Below, one piece after another: positions 26,446-35,115 of a stretch of 64,000 nucleotides of DNA (positions within the stretch are counted from its first letter, which is position 1; the number at the start of each line of letters is the position of its first letter). A model generated the notes under the pieces. That model did no database searches, was not told the DNA's origin, and saw only the letters and a program-made list of their open reading frames with translations. Source of the DNA: Opitutia bacterium (lineage in GTDB: Bacteria; Verrucomicrobiota; Verrucomicrobiae; Opitutales; Opitutaceae); NCBI GenBank assembly GCA_947442255.1, contig CANEVO010000001.1:1-64000 (forward strand), in the 5' to 3' direction. The translations under genes were made by a program, and so were the position numbers.

Positions 26446-27618
26446 TCAACGCGGGTGTGCTTCGACCGCGGCCTGTTGAAATGCGCGGCGGATGTCGCTG
26501 CCGTCGCTGTTGGGGAAATTCGAGCGCTGAACCATCAGTACGTAAGCAACGCCCTTCACCGGATCGATCCACGCCTGCGTGCCCCAGGCGCCGCCGTGAC
26601 CGAAGGTGCCGGGTGAGAGCATCGCGGCCACGCCGTCGTGCGGGGTGCGCAGCACGCAGGTGCCGATGCCCCAGCCGTAATTCGCGCCGCGATTGCCGCC
26701 TGCCGCCGTTTGGAAAAACCCCGTGGGCAGGTCGCCGGTTTGCACGGTGGTGAGAAACTTTAGGGCGGCCGCGCTGAGGTAGCGGCGGCCGTCGAGGCTC
26801 CCACCGTTGAGCAGCATCTGGCAAAAGCGCGTGTAGTCGCGGGCGGTCGAGTAGAGGCCGCCGTTACCCTGCGGCGGCCGGCTGCGCGGACCGTAATCGG
26901 CGCGCGGTGGGATCGGAGTCAGCACGCCGGTCTCCTTGGCCCGGGCGTAGGCGGTGACCAGATTCGCCGCAGTCGGATAAAAGGTGGTGGCTTTCATGCC
27001 GAGAGGGTCGAAGAGGCGTTTTTGAAGAAAGGTGTCGAAGGTCATCCTGCTGGCGACTTCGATGATGCGGGCGGCGGCGTTGATGCCGGACTGCGTGTAT
27101 TTCCATTTTTCCCCGGGCTCGTATTGCATCGGGGCGGCGAGCCAGAGCGGGACCAGATCGGCGAGAGTACGCGCCCGTTCCGCCGCCGGACCGGTCGCCT
27201 CGCCGAGGCCCGACGTGTGGGTGAGAAGTTGCGCGAGCGTGAGGTTGGCCGGCTGGCCGGAGGGCGTCTTCAGGCCGGCGAATTCGGGCAGGAACTTCGC
27301 CACGGGATCGGCGATGCTGAGTTTGCCTTCGTCCTGCAGCATCAGAATCGCGGCGCCGGTGACCGGTTTCGTCATTGAGGCGATCCAGAACACCGTGTCG
27401 GTCGTCATCGGCCGTTGCGCGGCGATGTCGGCGAACCCGCTGGCTTCGAGGTGCAGGATCTTGTCGCGGGTGGCGACGACGGTAACGGCGCCCGCTATTT
27501 CGCTTTTCGCAATCATCTCCTGCATCGCCCGACCGACGCCCGGGAACGTGGGGGCGCCACCGGCGGCCAGTGCGAGCGTGAGAAAGGCGAGGGGAGGGAG
27601 AAGTTGGGCGGGTGGCAT
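26446..27618 (-). CDS. Exported serine hydrolase, beta-lactamase/EstB family
   Basis: A 390-residue class C beta-lactamase-like hydrolase. The signal peptide is about 1-22 ('LLPPLAFLTLALAAGG'). It has the catalytic Ser-x-x-Lys in 'IASMTKPVTGAA', the Tyr motif 'KYTQSGINA', and 'GHGGAWGT' in place of the KTG box. These enzymes usually act as esterases or peptidases rather than true beta-lactamases. The ATG at 27618 gives the signal peptide; the frame is open further upstream but codes no recognisable extension. Confidence 0.85.
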   Translation of the reverse strand: MPPAQLLPPLAFLTLALAAGGAPTFPGVGRAMQEMIAKSEIAGAVTVVATRDKILHLEASGFADIAAQRPMTTDTVFWIASMTKPVTGAAILMLQDEGKLSIADPVAKFLPEFAGLKTPSGQPANLTLAQLLTHTSGLGEATGPAAERARTLADLVPLWLAAPMQYEPGEKWKYTQSGINAAARIIEVASRMTFDTFLQKRLFDPLGMKATTFYPTAANLVTAYARAKETGVLTPIPPRADYGPRSRPPQGNGGLYSTARDYTRFCQMLLNGGSLDGRRYLSAAALKFLTTVQTGDLPTGFFQTAAGGNRGANYGWGIGTCVLRTPHDGVAAMLSPGTFGHGGAWGTQAWIDPVKGVAYVLMVQRSNFPNSDGSDIRRAFQQAAVEAHPR

Positions 27619-27693
27619 GCGGAGCGGGGTGGGGGAGGAAATCTCCGCGGGATGCGTTACTGATTCAAGCGCCCGCTTGCGCCGCGTCGAGCC

Positions 27694-27849
27694 GTGCGGT
27701 TCGGCACCATCAACGGGCGTGTCACCTTGCGCGGCTGGGTGCATATCGAGCAGGATAAACGTCGCATCGACGAAATCGCCGTTGCCGCCTCGCGTTTGGA
27801 ACTCGTCGACAGTCAGATTCGGGTCGGTCGACCGGCCGCCGGTCTCTAG
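27694..27849 (+). CDS. Short BON-domain protein or remnant
   Basis: A small frame open from 27664 to the TAG at 27847-27849. From the GTG at 27694 it encodes 51 residues that match the core of a BON domain: 'INGRVTLRGWVHIEQDKRR', 'IDEIAVAASRLELVDSQI'. BON domains are usually about 60 residues within exported proteins. Here there is no signal peptide and the N-terminal strand is short, so it may be a fragment. It lies between a divergent hydrolase and the next plus-strand gene. Confidence 0.5.
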   Translation: MRFGTINGRVTLRGWVHIEQDKRRIDEIAVAASRLELVDSQIRVGRPAAGL

Positions 27850-27862
27850 CCACACCCGCACC

Positions 27863-28321
27863 ATGGCCGAAATTCAAGTGCGGTCCGTCGTGTCCACCTT
27901 CAGCAAATTATACTGCGAGCGGCAGGGTTGCGCCGTCCTTGAATTCCGGGGAAAAGTTTTCTGGCGGACGTTACACTGGTATGCGGTGCCGCTGGCACCC
28001 TTGCTCATGATCGGCCGCCATTTTGAGTCCGACCGGGCGTTGATCGCGGTTTGTGGACGGGCCAGCCGCATGCGGCAGGTTTTTGAGGCGATCGCCGATT
28101 ATTCCGGAAATAAATACAATGACGGATGGCTGCGGCGGCAGGTGAAGTTGCGGGTTTCCACCCGCCGGCTGCGCCGCCTGGCCGCCCGCTATCTTCCCGA
28201 TCGGAAAGCCCGACGCGACTGCGACGAATCGCCGGGAACACCCCGATCGAGTCGGCGCCGGGGAGATGAATCGCTCCTGCAACGGGTGCTCCTGCACGTC
28301 TTGCGCGGCGATCGGGCGTAA
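27863..28321 (+). CDS. Small uncharacterised protein
   Basis: A 152-residue protein with an N-terminal part of mixed beta-strand and hydrophobic pattern ('CAVLEFRGKVFWRTLHWYAVPLAPLLMIG'), and a very basic C-terminal half rich in Arg ('RLRRLAARYLPDRKARR'). There is no clear signal peptide or membrane helix. It starts 13 bp after the BON fragment. Family not recognised; a nucleic-acid-binding tail is possible from its charge alone. Confidence 0.55.
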   Translation: MAEIQVRSVVSTFSKLYCERQGCAVLEFRGKVFWRTLHWYAVPLAPLLMIGRHFESDRALIAVCGRASRMRQVFEAIADYSGNKYNDGWLRRQVKLRVSTRRLRRLAARYLPDRKARRDCDESPGTPRSSRRRGDESLLQRVLLHVLRGDRA

Positions 28322-28456
28322 CCGGCCGCAATCGGCCTGGAGCCAAAGTTTGGCCGGGCCTCGTTCTCGCCGCCGCGTTTACGCCGGGCTGCGAGCTGGC
28401 CCGTCGGGCTGGCTCACTTCTGGATGACCGCCGGATCTAGGTTCGCCGGCGGGATT

Positions 28457-29698
28457 TCAGTGGCCGGCGAGCTGTTTCTCGATCGAGGCGCGCAACGACG
28501 GCAGATGGCGGAGCGCGTTTTGGTAATAGACTTTCCGCAGCACGGCGTCGGGCAGGCCGAGCCCCGAGATGTTCCAGCGGCCATGGCCTGGCGAACCGCC
28601 CTCGGTCCGGATTTGCGCGGGATGTTCGAAGTGCTCGTCGTAGGTTTCCAAGCACCGCCAGTGCGGGGTCCAGAAGTCGTCGATGCCGCGGTCAGGATCG
28701 CCGTCGGAACCCATCAGCACGCGGTCCTGATACTTGATGATGAATTCCCGCCACAGGCGAGGCGCGCGACCGAGATCCTGTACCGTCGCCGAGATCTCGA
28801 CATCCGCATTGGGAAACGTGTCGAGAAACTTGGCGAGCTTCTCGGGATCGTAGTAGAGCATTGCCAAGTGGGCGTTGACGAACCGCGTCTTCGGATGCTT
28901 CCGATGCATGTTTTCCCGCGCTTGTTCGTAGGCTTCCACGGACGGATAGCCGTTGTTGTAATAGTTTCCCGAGGTGTCGAGGGGCCGGTGCCAGAGTCCG
29001 GCCTCGTAGCGTTCGTTCATCGGGCCGATGGGATAGTAGCGGCCGATGGAGTCACCGGTATGAATCATGACCGGCCGGTCGTATTTTGCTGCCATGGCCC
29101 ACACCGCGTCGAGGCGGAGATCGTCGGGCAGGATAAACGTGCCATCGGGATTCTTCGTCGAGATACCGAGGGTCTTGTGGACCTTCATGCCGAGTGCCCC
29201 GGCCTTGAACGCCCGCTCCATTTCCCCAGCAAATTTCTCCGACCATCCGGGCTCGTTGATGCCTTTTGCGCTAAAGGTAACAAAGTTCGCCACGCGATGC
29301 TTGTAGGGATCGCCGGCTTTCAGCACGGCGTCCAGTTCCTCGCCGGTGCCACCGTTCAGATTCACGATCGCGCCCATGCCGATCGCGTCCATCAGCGCGA
29401 TCACCTTGTCGTAGGCCGCCGCGGTCTTCAGGGGGCGCGTGTGAACATGGAAGTCGATGGCGGGATAGCGCGCGCGGGTGATGGACGTGCGTGGCAGCCG
29501 CAGCAAGGTCGCGGGCATGTGCCGCACGGGGCTGGCCTCGGGCTTCCAACCCGGCGGCGGCTTGATCGACTCCATCGAATGAATCGGCGGAACGGATACC
29601 GTGGAGGTTACGGAACCCGGGGATTGACTCGTTTGACCTGGGGAAGCGGCAACGAGGGAAGCCGCGAAGAGCACCAAACCGAAAGGTGAGCATCGCAT
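28457..29698 (-). CDS. Exported amidohydrolase-2-family metal hydrolase
   Basis: A 413-residue protein with a signal peptide (about 1-21) and an amidohydrolase-related TIM barrel. Metal-ligand motifs are in order: 'DFHVHTRP', Lys in 'MKVHKTLG', His in 'VMIHTGD', 'FVNAHLAM' and Asp in 'LMGSDGDPD'. The family includes decarboxylases and hydrolases of cyclic acids; the substrate is not predictable. The ATG at 29698 was chosen to place the signal peptide correctly. It lies alone, downstream of a broken ice-binding-like gene on the same strand. Confidence 0.85.
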   Translation of the reverse strand: MRCSPFGLVLFAASLVAASPGQTSQSPGSVTSTVSVPPIHSMESIKPPPGWKPEASPVRHMPATLLRLPRTSITRARYPAIDFHVHTRPLKTAAAYDKVIALMDAIGMGAIVNLNGGTGEELDAVLKAGDPYKHRVANFVTFSAKGINEPGWSEKFAGEMERAFKAGALGMKVHKTLGISTKNPDGTFILPDDLRLDAVWAMAAKYDRPVMIHTGDSIGRYYPIGPMNERYEAGLWHRPLDTSGNYYNNGYPSVEAYEQARENMHRKHPKTRFVNAHLAMLYYDPEKLAKFLDTFPNADVEISATVQDLGRAPRLWREFIIKYQDRVLMGSDGDPDRGIDDFWTPHWRCLETYDEHFEHPAQIRTEGGSPGHGRWNISGLGLPDAVLRKVYYQNALRHLPSLRASIEKQLAGH

Positions 29699-29876
29699 CG
29701 GGCCAGTTCCGTCCAGAATTGAGATTCCGTCAAGGGTGGCCGGACGCGTCACGCCCTGTGATCAACCACCGGCGGCCTTCAAAAGACGGGAAGCCGCGTC
29801 TGCGGACCCACTCCGGAGAAAAATTCCGCGTGCCCCAGCCCTGACCGAACGGTCGCCGCCGGCGGGTCGAGGCTGT

Positions 29877-30396
29877 TCAAGCCGCCGCGCGCCGGCGGTG
29901 CCAGAACGCCAGCCCAAACACCCCAAGGGCGGCGAGGAGGGCGCTGGTGGCGGTTTCCCGAATCGCGGAAGCGGTGACGAAGTTGTTTCCCCCCCCCCCA
30001 GCGTCACTTGCGCGTTTTCCCCCAGCAGCCGGCCATCGATATTGCCCCGGCGCCCACCGTGATCGAGGTGAGAGCCAGAACATGTCCTGCGAACACGGAA
30101 TCGATACCGAGCGTGGCCGAACCGCCGACCTGCCAAAAGACCATGCTGGCTTGAGCTCCCCCGGTGAGGAGGACCTGCGTGAGGCCGGCCGTGTCGAGGG
30201 TGGACCCCATTTGAAAAATAAACACGGCATTGGGGCCTCCGTTGAGGGTGAGATTCCCTGTTGTGATACCGAACGTGGTCGCAGCCGATGTGTAGACGCC
30301 CGGCCCCAACGTCACCGCGGCCACCAGCATCAGGGAAAGGAACTTCAATTTGGACGCGGCCCGAGGGCGGGGCGCGATCGCGGAAAGGGCATTCAT
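29877..30396 (-). pseudogene. Ice-binding-like (DUF3494) protein, frameshifted, PEP-CTERM-like tail
   Basis: Read from 30396: a signal peptide, then directly the second half of the DUF3494 beta-solenoid ('LGPGVYTSA', 'LTLNGGPNAVFIFQMGSTLDTA', 'FWQVGGSATLG', 'GHVLALTSITVGAGA'). The usual first half is missing. Near 30040-30050 the frame shifts, and the family ending 'NIDGRLLGENAQVTL' continues in another frame. A second shift occurs at a run of 11 C residues (29989-29999). After it a third frame gives 'ATSALLAALGVFGLAFWHRRRAA', a PEP-CTERM-like anchor. Either a decayed gene or homopolymer errors. Confidence 0.75.
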
Positions 30397-30556
30397 CGGT
30401 GGAGGAAGTCTAGTCGGAAAACGCGCCCCGCCATATGAGGTGATGGCCTACTGGCCGCTGGTCGGATTTTTTGCCCGGTCGTCATCGGGCTGCGGTTATC
30501 GCGCGGTGGGCGGCGAAGATTGACGCGTCCGGCGAAACCGGCCCAATTCCCTCCGC

Positions 30557-31792
30557 ATGAGCGAAAATCCCACGCCATCCGCAGGAGTCGCGGGCAGCGG
30601 TGAAGAAGGCTCCGGCCGCGTGCAGGTTTTGATTTTGGGCGGCGGTTTCGGCGGCATCGCCACGGCGAATGCGCTGCGGCGGCGGCTGCCGGCTCAGCAC
30701 GCCATCACGGTGATCGACCACGCCCCGCGCTTTCATGTCGGCGCCGGCAAGCCCTGGGTGATGCTCGGCGAGCGGACAAGCGCGGAGATCTCGGCGGAGC
30801 GCGCCGTGCTCCTCGAACCGGGCGTCGAATTTTTGCCGTCGGAGATTTTGCAGCTCGATGTGGCGGGCCGCCGGGTGGTGACGGCCGCCGGTCCGCGGCC
30901 GTGGGATTTTCTTGTGATCGCGCTTGGGGCCGCGTTGCGGCCGGAGGCCGTGCCGGGACTCGCGGGCGCGCATACGTTCTACACCGTGGAGGGCGCGGAG
31001 AAACTGCGTCCGGTGCTGGCGGAGTTTACGCAGGGAGAAATCGTGCTGTTGATTCCAAAGGCGCCCTACAAATGCCCCGCGGCCCCCTACGAGGCGGCCC
31101 TGCTGTTGCAGAATTTCTTCGCCCGGCGCGGCCAGAGCGCTGCGGTAAAGGTCAACTTGTACACCGTCGAGGGTGCGCCCATGGCGACCGCGGGCCCCGA
31201 GATGGGGGCCTTCATTCGCGCGCAGCTTTCGAATCAGGGCATCCGGTTTTTTCCGCAGAAGTCCGTGGTGCGCGTCGACCCCGGGGCGCGCCGGGTCGAA
31301 TTTGCCGACGACACCTCCGTCGCATATGACCTGTTGATGTGTGTGCCGCCGCACGAGGCTCCCGCGGTGGTGCGGGCGGCGCAATTGACGGGACCGTCGG
31401 GCTGGATTCCGGTCGATCCCCTGACGCTGGAAGCGACGGCGGCGGGGGGCGCCGGGCGGGTGTTCGCCATCGGCGACGTGACCACCGTGCCGCTTCCGGG
31501 CCGTTTCAAACCCGACGTGGGTTTGGTTCTGCCGAAGGCTGGCACGATAGCCGAGGCGCAGGGCGAAGTCGTCGCCCGGCGCATTGCGGATTTGGTCAGC
31601 CGCCGCGTGCCGACCGCCACGTTCGACGGCCAGGGCTTTTGCTATCTTGAAACCGGCGGCGGTTGCGCGCTAAAGGGCGAGGGCTCGTTCTTCTCCCTGC
31701 CGCATCCCGTGATGACGAAGCAGCCGGCGAGTGTCACCGAGATGGCCGGGAAGCTGGCCTGGGTGGCCCAACACCTGGCGCCGCGGCGTTGA
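30557..31792 (+). CDS. FAD-dependent oxidoreductase, sulfide:quinone reductase-like
   Basis: A 411-residue two-dinucleotide-fold flavoprotein. The FAD motif is 'ILGGGFGGIATANAL', a second fold motif is 'DFLVIALGA', and the C-terminal FAD signature is 'RVFAIGDVT'. The segment 'PKAPYKCPAAPYEAALLL' and further Cys residues ('LLMCVPPH', 'GFCYLETGGGC') fit the sulfide:quinone reductase/flavocytochrome c sulfide dehydrogenase branch rather than NDH-2. It probably oxidises sulfide or a related reductant at the membrane. A cupin and a diheme cytochrome c follow, a plausible electron acceptor. Confidence 0.75.
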   Translation: MSENPTPSAGVAGSGEEGSGRVQVLILGGGFGGIATANALRRRLPAQHAITVIDHAPRFHVGAGKPWVMLGERTSAEISAERAVLLEPGVEFLPSEILQLDVAGRRVVTAAGPRPWDFLVIALGAALRPEAVPGLAGAHTFYTVEGAEKLRPVLAEFTQGEIVLLIPKAPYKCPAAPYEAALLLQNFFARRGQSAAVKVNLYTVEGAPMATAGPEMGAFIRAQLSNQGIRFFPQKSVVRVDPGARRVEFADDTSVAYDLLMCVPPHEAPAVVRAAQLTGPSGWIPVDPLTLEATAAGGAGRVFAIGDVTTVPLPGRFKPDVGLVLPKAGTIAEAQGEVVARRIADLVSRRVPTATFDGQGFCYLETGGGCALKGEGSFFSLPHPVMTKQPASVTEMAGKLAWVAQHLAPRR

Positions 31793-31823
31793 GCCTTCTG
31801 TCGAGCGACCCCGCGATTTCCCC

Positions 31824-32225
31824 ATGAAAATCACCCGCGCCAAAACACCCGCCACCAAACGTGGGCCGGCGGATTATTTCACCGGAGTCGTCTGGCTCGA
31901 GGAGGTGACCGCTGCGCCGTATGCCTCGGATGTGCGCGTGGTCACGGTCACGTTCGAGTCCGGCGCGCGGACCGCCTGGCACACCCATCCCCATGGCCAG
32001 CTGCTGCAAATCGTGTTCGGCGTCGGGCGCGTACAGAAAACCGGGGAAAGAGTGGTGGAGGTGCTGCCGGGTGACGTGGTTTGGTTCGAGCCGGGCGAAC
32101 GTCACTGGCATGGCGCGGGACCGGCCAGCATGATGTCCCATCTCGCGGTGCAGCGGGCCGACGAAGCCGGAAGATCCGCGGTGTGGCAGGAGCACGTGAA
32201 CGACTCCGATTATGCCGGCGCGTGA
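31824..32225 (+). CDS. Cupin-domain protein
   Basis: A 133-residue single-domain cupin. Motif 1 is 'WHTHPHGQLLQIVFGVG' and motif 2 'LPGDVVWFEPGERHWHG', with the His/Glu/His metal ligands in place. The partners and reaction are unknown. It lies 31 bp after the SQR-like gene, and its 3' end overlaps the cytochrome c gene by 14 bp, so the three are probably one transcript. The ATG at 31824 is preceded by no strong ribosome site. Confidence 0.85.
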   Translation: MKITRAKTPATKRGPADYFTGVVWLEEVTAAPYASDVRVVTVTFESGARTAWHTHPHGQLLQIVFGVGRVQKTGERVVEVLPGDVVWFEPGERHWHGAGPASMMSHLAVQRADEAGRSAVWQEHVNDSDYAGA

Positions 32226-33282
32226 GGCCGGGTGCGCCGTCCTGCCAAGGCGGACCCTTTCCTCCAGACGTTTTTTTCGCCGCTTTCTCCTGGTGCCGTG
32301 CGTTGCGGGGGGATGGTTGATGGGCCATGCCGCCGTTGCCGCGGAGTCGCGTGGAGACGGCGGGCCCGTTCTCCTTGGCAAAGAGATTCCCGCGGCCCTG
32401 CGCTGGGCTTATCCGGTGCGCGTGCGGTCGCCGGCGCAGGCCGACGATGGCAAGCTCCGGCGCGTGGCGGGAAGTGCCAGGGAATATACGCTGACCCAGA
32501 TCCGCGATAATTTCGCGATCATGGACTGGTTTCCGGAAGAGCATCCCCCGACACCCCCGGTGGTGACGCTCGGCCGGAAGCCCCAGCTTATCGGCTGCGC
32601 GCACTGTCACATGCCGGGCGGGCAGGGTTTTCCCCACAACGCGAGTGTGGCCGGGTTGCCGGCCGACTACATTCTCCGGCAGATCGCCGACATCAAGGCG
32701 GGCACGAGGCTCTGTGCCGAACCCCGCATGGAGCCGCCGACCGACATGCAGGAGATGTCGCGACAGATCACCGCCGAAGAGGCGCGAATCGCCGCCGAGT
32801 ATTATGCGCGGATACCGTATCGGGCGTGGATCAAAGTCGTCGAGGCTGAGACGGTTCCCGTTGCCCGCGTGTTCGGGCTCTCGATGTATGTGGCCTTTGA
32901 GTCGGAGGGCCGGGAGCCGCTGGGGCGCCGGATTCTCGAAGTTCCGGCCGATGCCGAGCGGACGAAGTTGCAGGATCCGCATTCCGGATTTATCGCCCAT
33001 GTGCCGGTAGGCAGCATCAAGCGGGGCGAAACGCTCGCGGCGACCGGAGGCGGCGGCCGGACGGTGCAGTGCGCCACGTGTCACGGGCCGGAGTTGAAGG
33101 GCCTGGGCGTGGCGCCGCCGATCGCCGGTCGGTCGCCGAGCTACCTCGTGCGCCAGCTCTACGACCTGCAGTCGGGTGTGCGGAACGGGACGATGGCGGT
33201 GCTGATGAAACCGACCGTCGTGAATCTCACGCCGGACGATATGATCGATCTGGCGGCGTACGTATCGTCGCGCGCACCGTAG
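32212..33282 (+). CDS. Exported diheme cytochrome c
   Basis: A 356-residue c-type cytochrome. An Arg-rich N-terminus and hydrophobic segment (about 20-44) form the signal peptide. Two haem-binding sites are present: 'CAHCH' (about 130-134) and 'CATCH' (about 288-292). Each is followed by a c4/c553-like sequence ('GQGFPHNASVAGLPADYI' and 'LKGLGVAPPIAGRSPSYL'). 'FGLSMYVAFE' starts a linker domain between the haems. It likely accepts electrons in the periplasm, possibly from the SQR-like enzyme encoded upstream. Confidence 0.88.
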   Translation: MPAREAGCAVLPRRTLSSRRFFRRFLLVPCVAGGWLMGHAAVAAESRGDGGPVLLGKEIPAALRWAYPVRVRSPAQADDGKLRRVAGSAREYTLTQIRDNFAIMDWFPEEHPPTPPVVTLGRKPQLIGCAHCHMPGGQGFPHNASVAGLPADYILRQIADIKAGTRLCAEPRMEPPTDMQEMSRQITAEEARIAAEYYARIPYRAWIKVVEAETVPVARVFGLSMYVAFESEGREPLGRRILEVPADAERTKLQDPHSGFIAHVPVGSIKRGETLAATGGGGRTVQCATCHGPELKGLGVAPPIAGRSPSYLVRQLYDLQSGVRNGTMAVLMKPTVVNLTPDDMIDLAAYVSSRAP

Positions 33283-33372
33283 GACGGAGTGGGGGCCGTG
33301 CGGGCGTCAGCCGGGCCGGGGGCAGCCGCGTCCGAGGCTTGAATCGGTGGCGGCTCCGTATGTGCTCCGCGC

Positions 33373-34572
33373 GTGCTGACCACACTTCGCCGCGCGGAAT
33401 ATGCCGAGCTCATCGGCCTGTTTTTTCTCCAAGGCGCCGCGCTGGGCATGTGGTTCGTGCCGCTCAGTTCGGTGCTCGAGGCCCACGGGTTGGCGCATAT
33501 CCGACCCTATGCGTTTGCCGCCTCGGGCGTCGCGGCGTTTGTCTCGCCGTTGCTGTTCGGGGCGATGGCGGACCGGCACGCGTCGCCGGTGAAAGTACTG
33601 CGCTGGCTGTCGTTTGCGACCGCGGTGGCGATGGCCGCCGCCAGCACGGCGATCCGCTCCGGAGCGGGGCCGTGGGTCGTCCTCGCGCTGATCCAGTTGC
33701 ACGCCTTCTGTTCGTCGCCGACGTGGAGCATCGCCTCGACCATCGTGTTTGCGCGGCTGGCGGACGCGAAGAAGGAGTTCGGCCCGATCCGGGCGATGGC
33801 GACGATCGGCTGGATGGGCGGCTGCGTGTTTGTCAGCATGTGCGGGGCCGATCGCTCGACCCTGGCCGGCTACGGCGGGGCGGCGGTGTGGTTGGTGGTG
33901 AGCGGATTTACCTTCTGGCTGCCGGTGCTCGAAACGCCCAAGGCGGTGGAGGAACTCACCTGGGCGCAGCGCTTTGGCCTCGATGCGCTGCAATTGCTGA
34001 AGAATCGCGATCATCGCGTGGTGTTTCTGACGACCGCGCTCTTCACGATCCCGGTGGCGGCGTTTTATCCGTACACTCCGCCGCATCTGCTCGAAATCGG
34101 ACTGGTGCATACGTCGGCGTGGATGAGTGCCGGGCAGATCACGGAGGTGCTGGCCATGCTCCTCCTCGGGACGCTGCTCCTGCGGTGGCGCTTGAAATGG
34201 ATTCTGGCGAGCGGGCTGGCGATCGGCGTTTTACGGTTCGCGTTTTGCGCGGTCGGGACGCCCTGGGGCCTGATCACGGGCGTGGTGCTACACGGCGCGT
34301 CGTTCACGCTGGTGCTGATCACGGCGCAAATTTACCTCGACCAGCGGGTCGATCCCGCGTGGCGCGCGCGCGGGCAGGCCCTGATGTCCCTCATGAACGG
34401 CGGCGTGGGCAACATGGTCGGCTATCTCGGCGCGGGCGCGTGGTTCGCGGCGTGCACGACGGACGGGCACACCGGTTGGCCGTTGTTTTGGGGCGGGCTG
34501 TCGGTGGCGATGGGAGCAGTGCTGACCTTTTTCCTCGCGGTGTATCGCGGGCGTGCCGGTGTGAAGGCGTGA
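33373..34572 (+). CDS. MFS transporter, nucleoside/sugar symporter-like
   Basis: A 399-residue polytopic protein with about 12 hydrophobic helices. Its pattern matches the NupG/LacY-like branch of the major facilitator superfamily: 'LIGLFFLQGAALGMWFVPL', 'FGAMADRHASPVKVL' (loop 2-3 motif), 'EFGPIRAMATIGWMGG' and 'QALMSLMNGGVGNMVGYL'. Start at GTG 33373. Substrate unknown. A Gfo/Idh/MocA dehydrogenase lies nearby, which would suit a sugar-type substrate. Confidence 0.8.
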   Translation: MLTTLRRAEYAELIGLFFLQGAALGMWFVPLSSVLEAHGLAHIRPYAFAASGVAAFVSPLLFGAMADRHASPVKVLRWLSFATAVAMAAASTAIRSGAGPWVVLALIQLHAFCSSPTWSIASTIVFARLADAKKEFGPIRAMATIGWMGGCVFVSMCGADRSTLAGYGGAAVWLVVSGFTFWLPVLETPKAVEELTWAQRFGLDALQLLKNRDHRVVFLTTALFTIPVAAFYPYTPPHLLEIGLVHTSAWMSAGQITEVLAMLLLGTLLLRWRLKWILASGLAIGVLRFAFCAVGTPWGLITGVVLHGASFTLVLITAQIYLDQRVDPAWRARGQALMSLMNGGVGNMVGYLGAGAWFAACTTDGHTGWPLFWGGLSVAMGAVLTFFLAVYRGRAGVKA

Positions 34573-34596
34573 TGTGACGACCTGGGGCGCAACGGT

Positions 34597-34617
34597 AAAA
34601 CGCCCGCTTAACGGGCG
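34597..34617 (-). terminator. Intrinsic terminator of the small minus-strand gene
   Basis: On the minus strand a 6-bp stem, CGCCCG at 34612-34617 with CGGGCG at 34601-34606 and a 5-nt loop, is followed by four T residues (34597-34600). It lies 35 bp after the stop of the gene ending at 34652. It may also slow the convergent transporter transcript. Confidence 0.5.
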
Positions 34618-34651
34618 CGCGCCGAGCCTGCTGGAACCGGAGCTGTGCGGC

Positions 34652-34900
34652 TCAGGCAACGCCCCTGGCTTTCAACAGGGCGGCGAGTTCGGCGGCGTCG
34701 ATCTCGCCCTTGATCGTGTTGAGGTGGCTCAGGATGGTCATGCGGTCCGCGGGACCGCAGCTGGAAATTTCGATCATCCAGTCTTCGGTCTTGGGCGCGA
34801 CCGCCACCACCTCGTCGCTCCACGCGATGACTTCCGTGGCTTCAACAAAACCCTTGGTGATGCCCTGGATAAAATACTCCGCCTTGGTCCGGTAGTTCAT
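34652..34900 (-). CDS. Small acidic uncharacterised protein
   Basis: An 82-residue soluble protein with a beta-strand-rich middle ('EVIAWSDEVVAVAPKTEDWMIEISSCG') and a helical end ('DAAELAALLKARGVA'). There is no signal peptide, membrane segment or known motif. The ATG at 34900 gives a compact protein; the longer open frame has a poor composition. It lies between convergent and divergent genes with its own terminator. Function unknown. Confidence 0.6.
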   Translation of the reverse strand: MNYRTKAEYFIQGITKGFVEATEVIAWSDEVVAVAPKTEDWMIEISSCGPADRMTILSHLNTIKGEIDAAELAALLKARGVA

Positions 34901-35115
34901 GGTGGAACACTTGAGAGGGCGCGAGCCATGCCAAGTGCGAAAGGCCCGGGCGGTCGAATGTCCTGCGACCTCGGGTTGGAGCTCATGGGCCTCGGGCTTG
35001 AAATGCCGGTTCACTTTTCCCTCGGCTTGCCTCCAGGCGGGGAAAATCATCGGCTGGATCCGCCGGTCTGAACGCCCCGCGCTCATGCTTCATTCGCCCA
35101 ACCCCGTCGAACGCC

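Noticed and set aside
27620..27864. N-terminal extension of the serine hydrolase
   Set aside because: The extension overlaps the BON frame, has no export signal at its start, and a good signal peptide begins at 27618.
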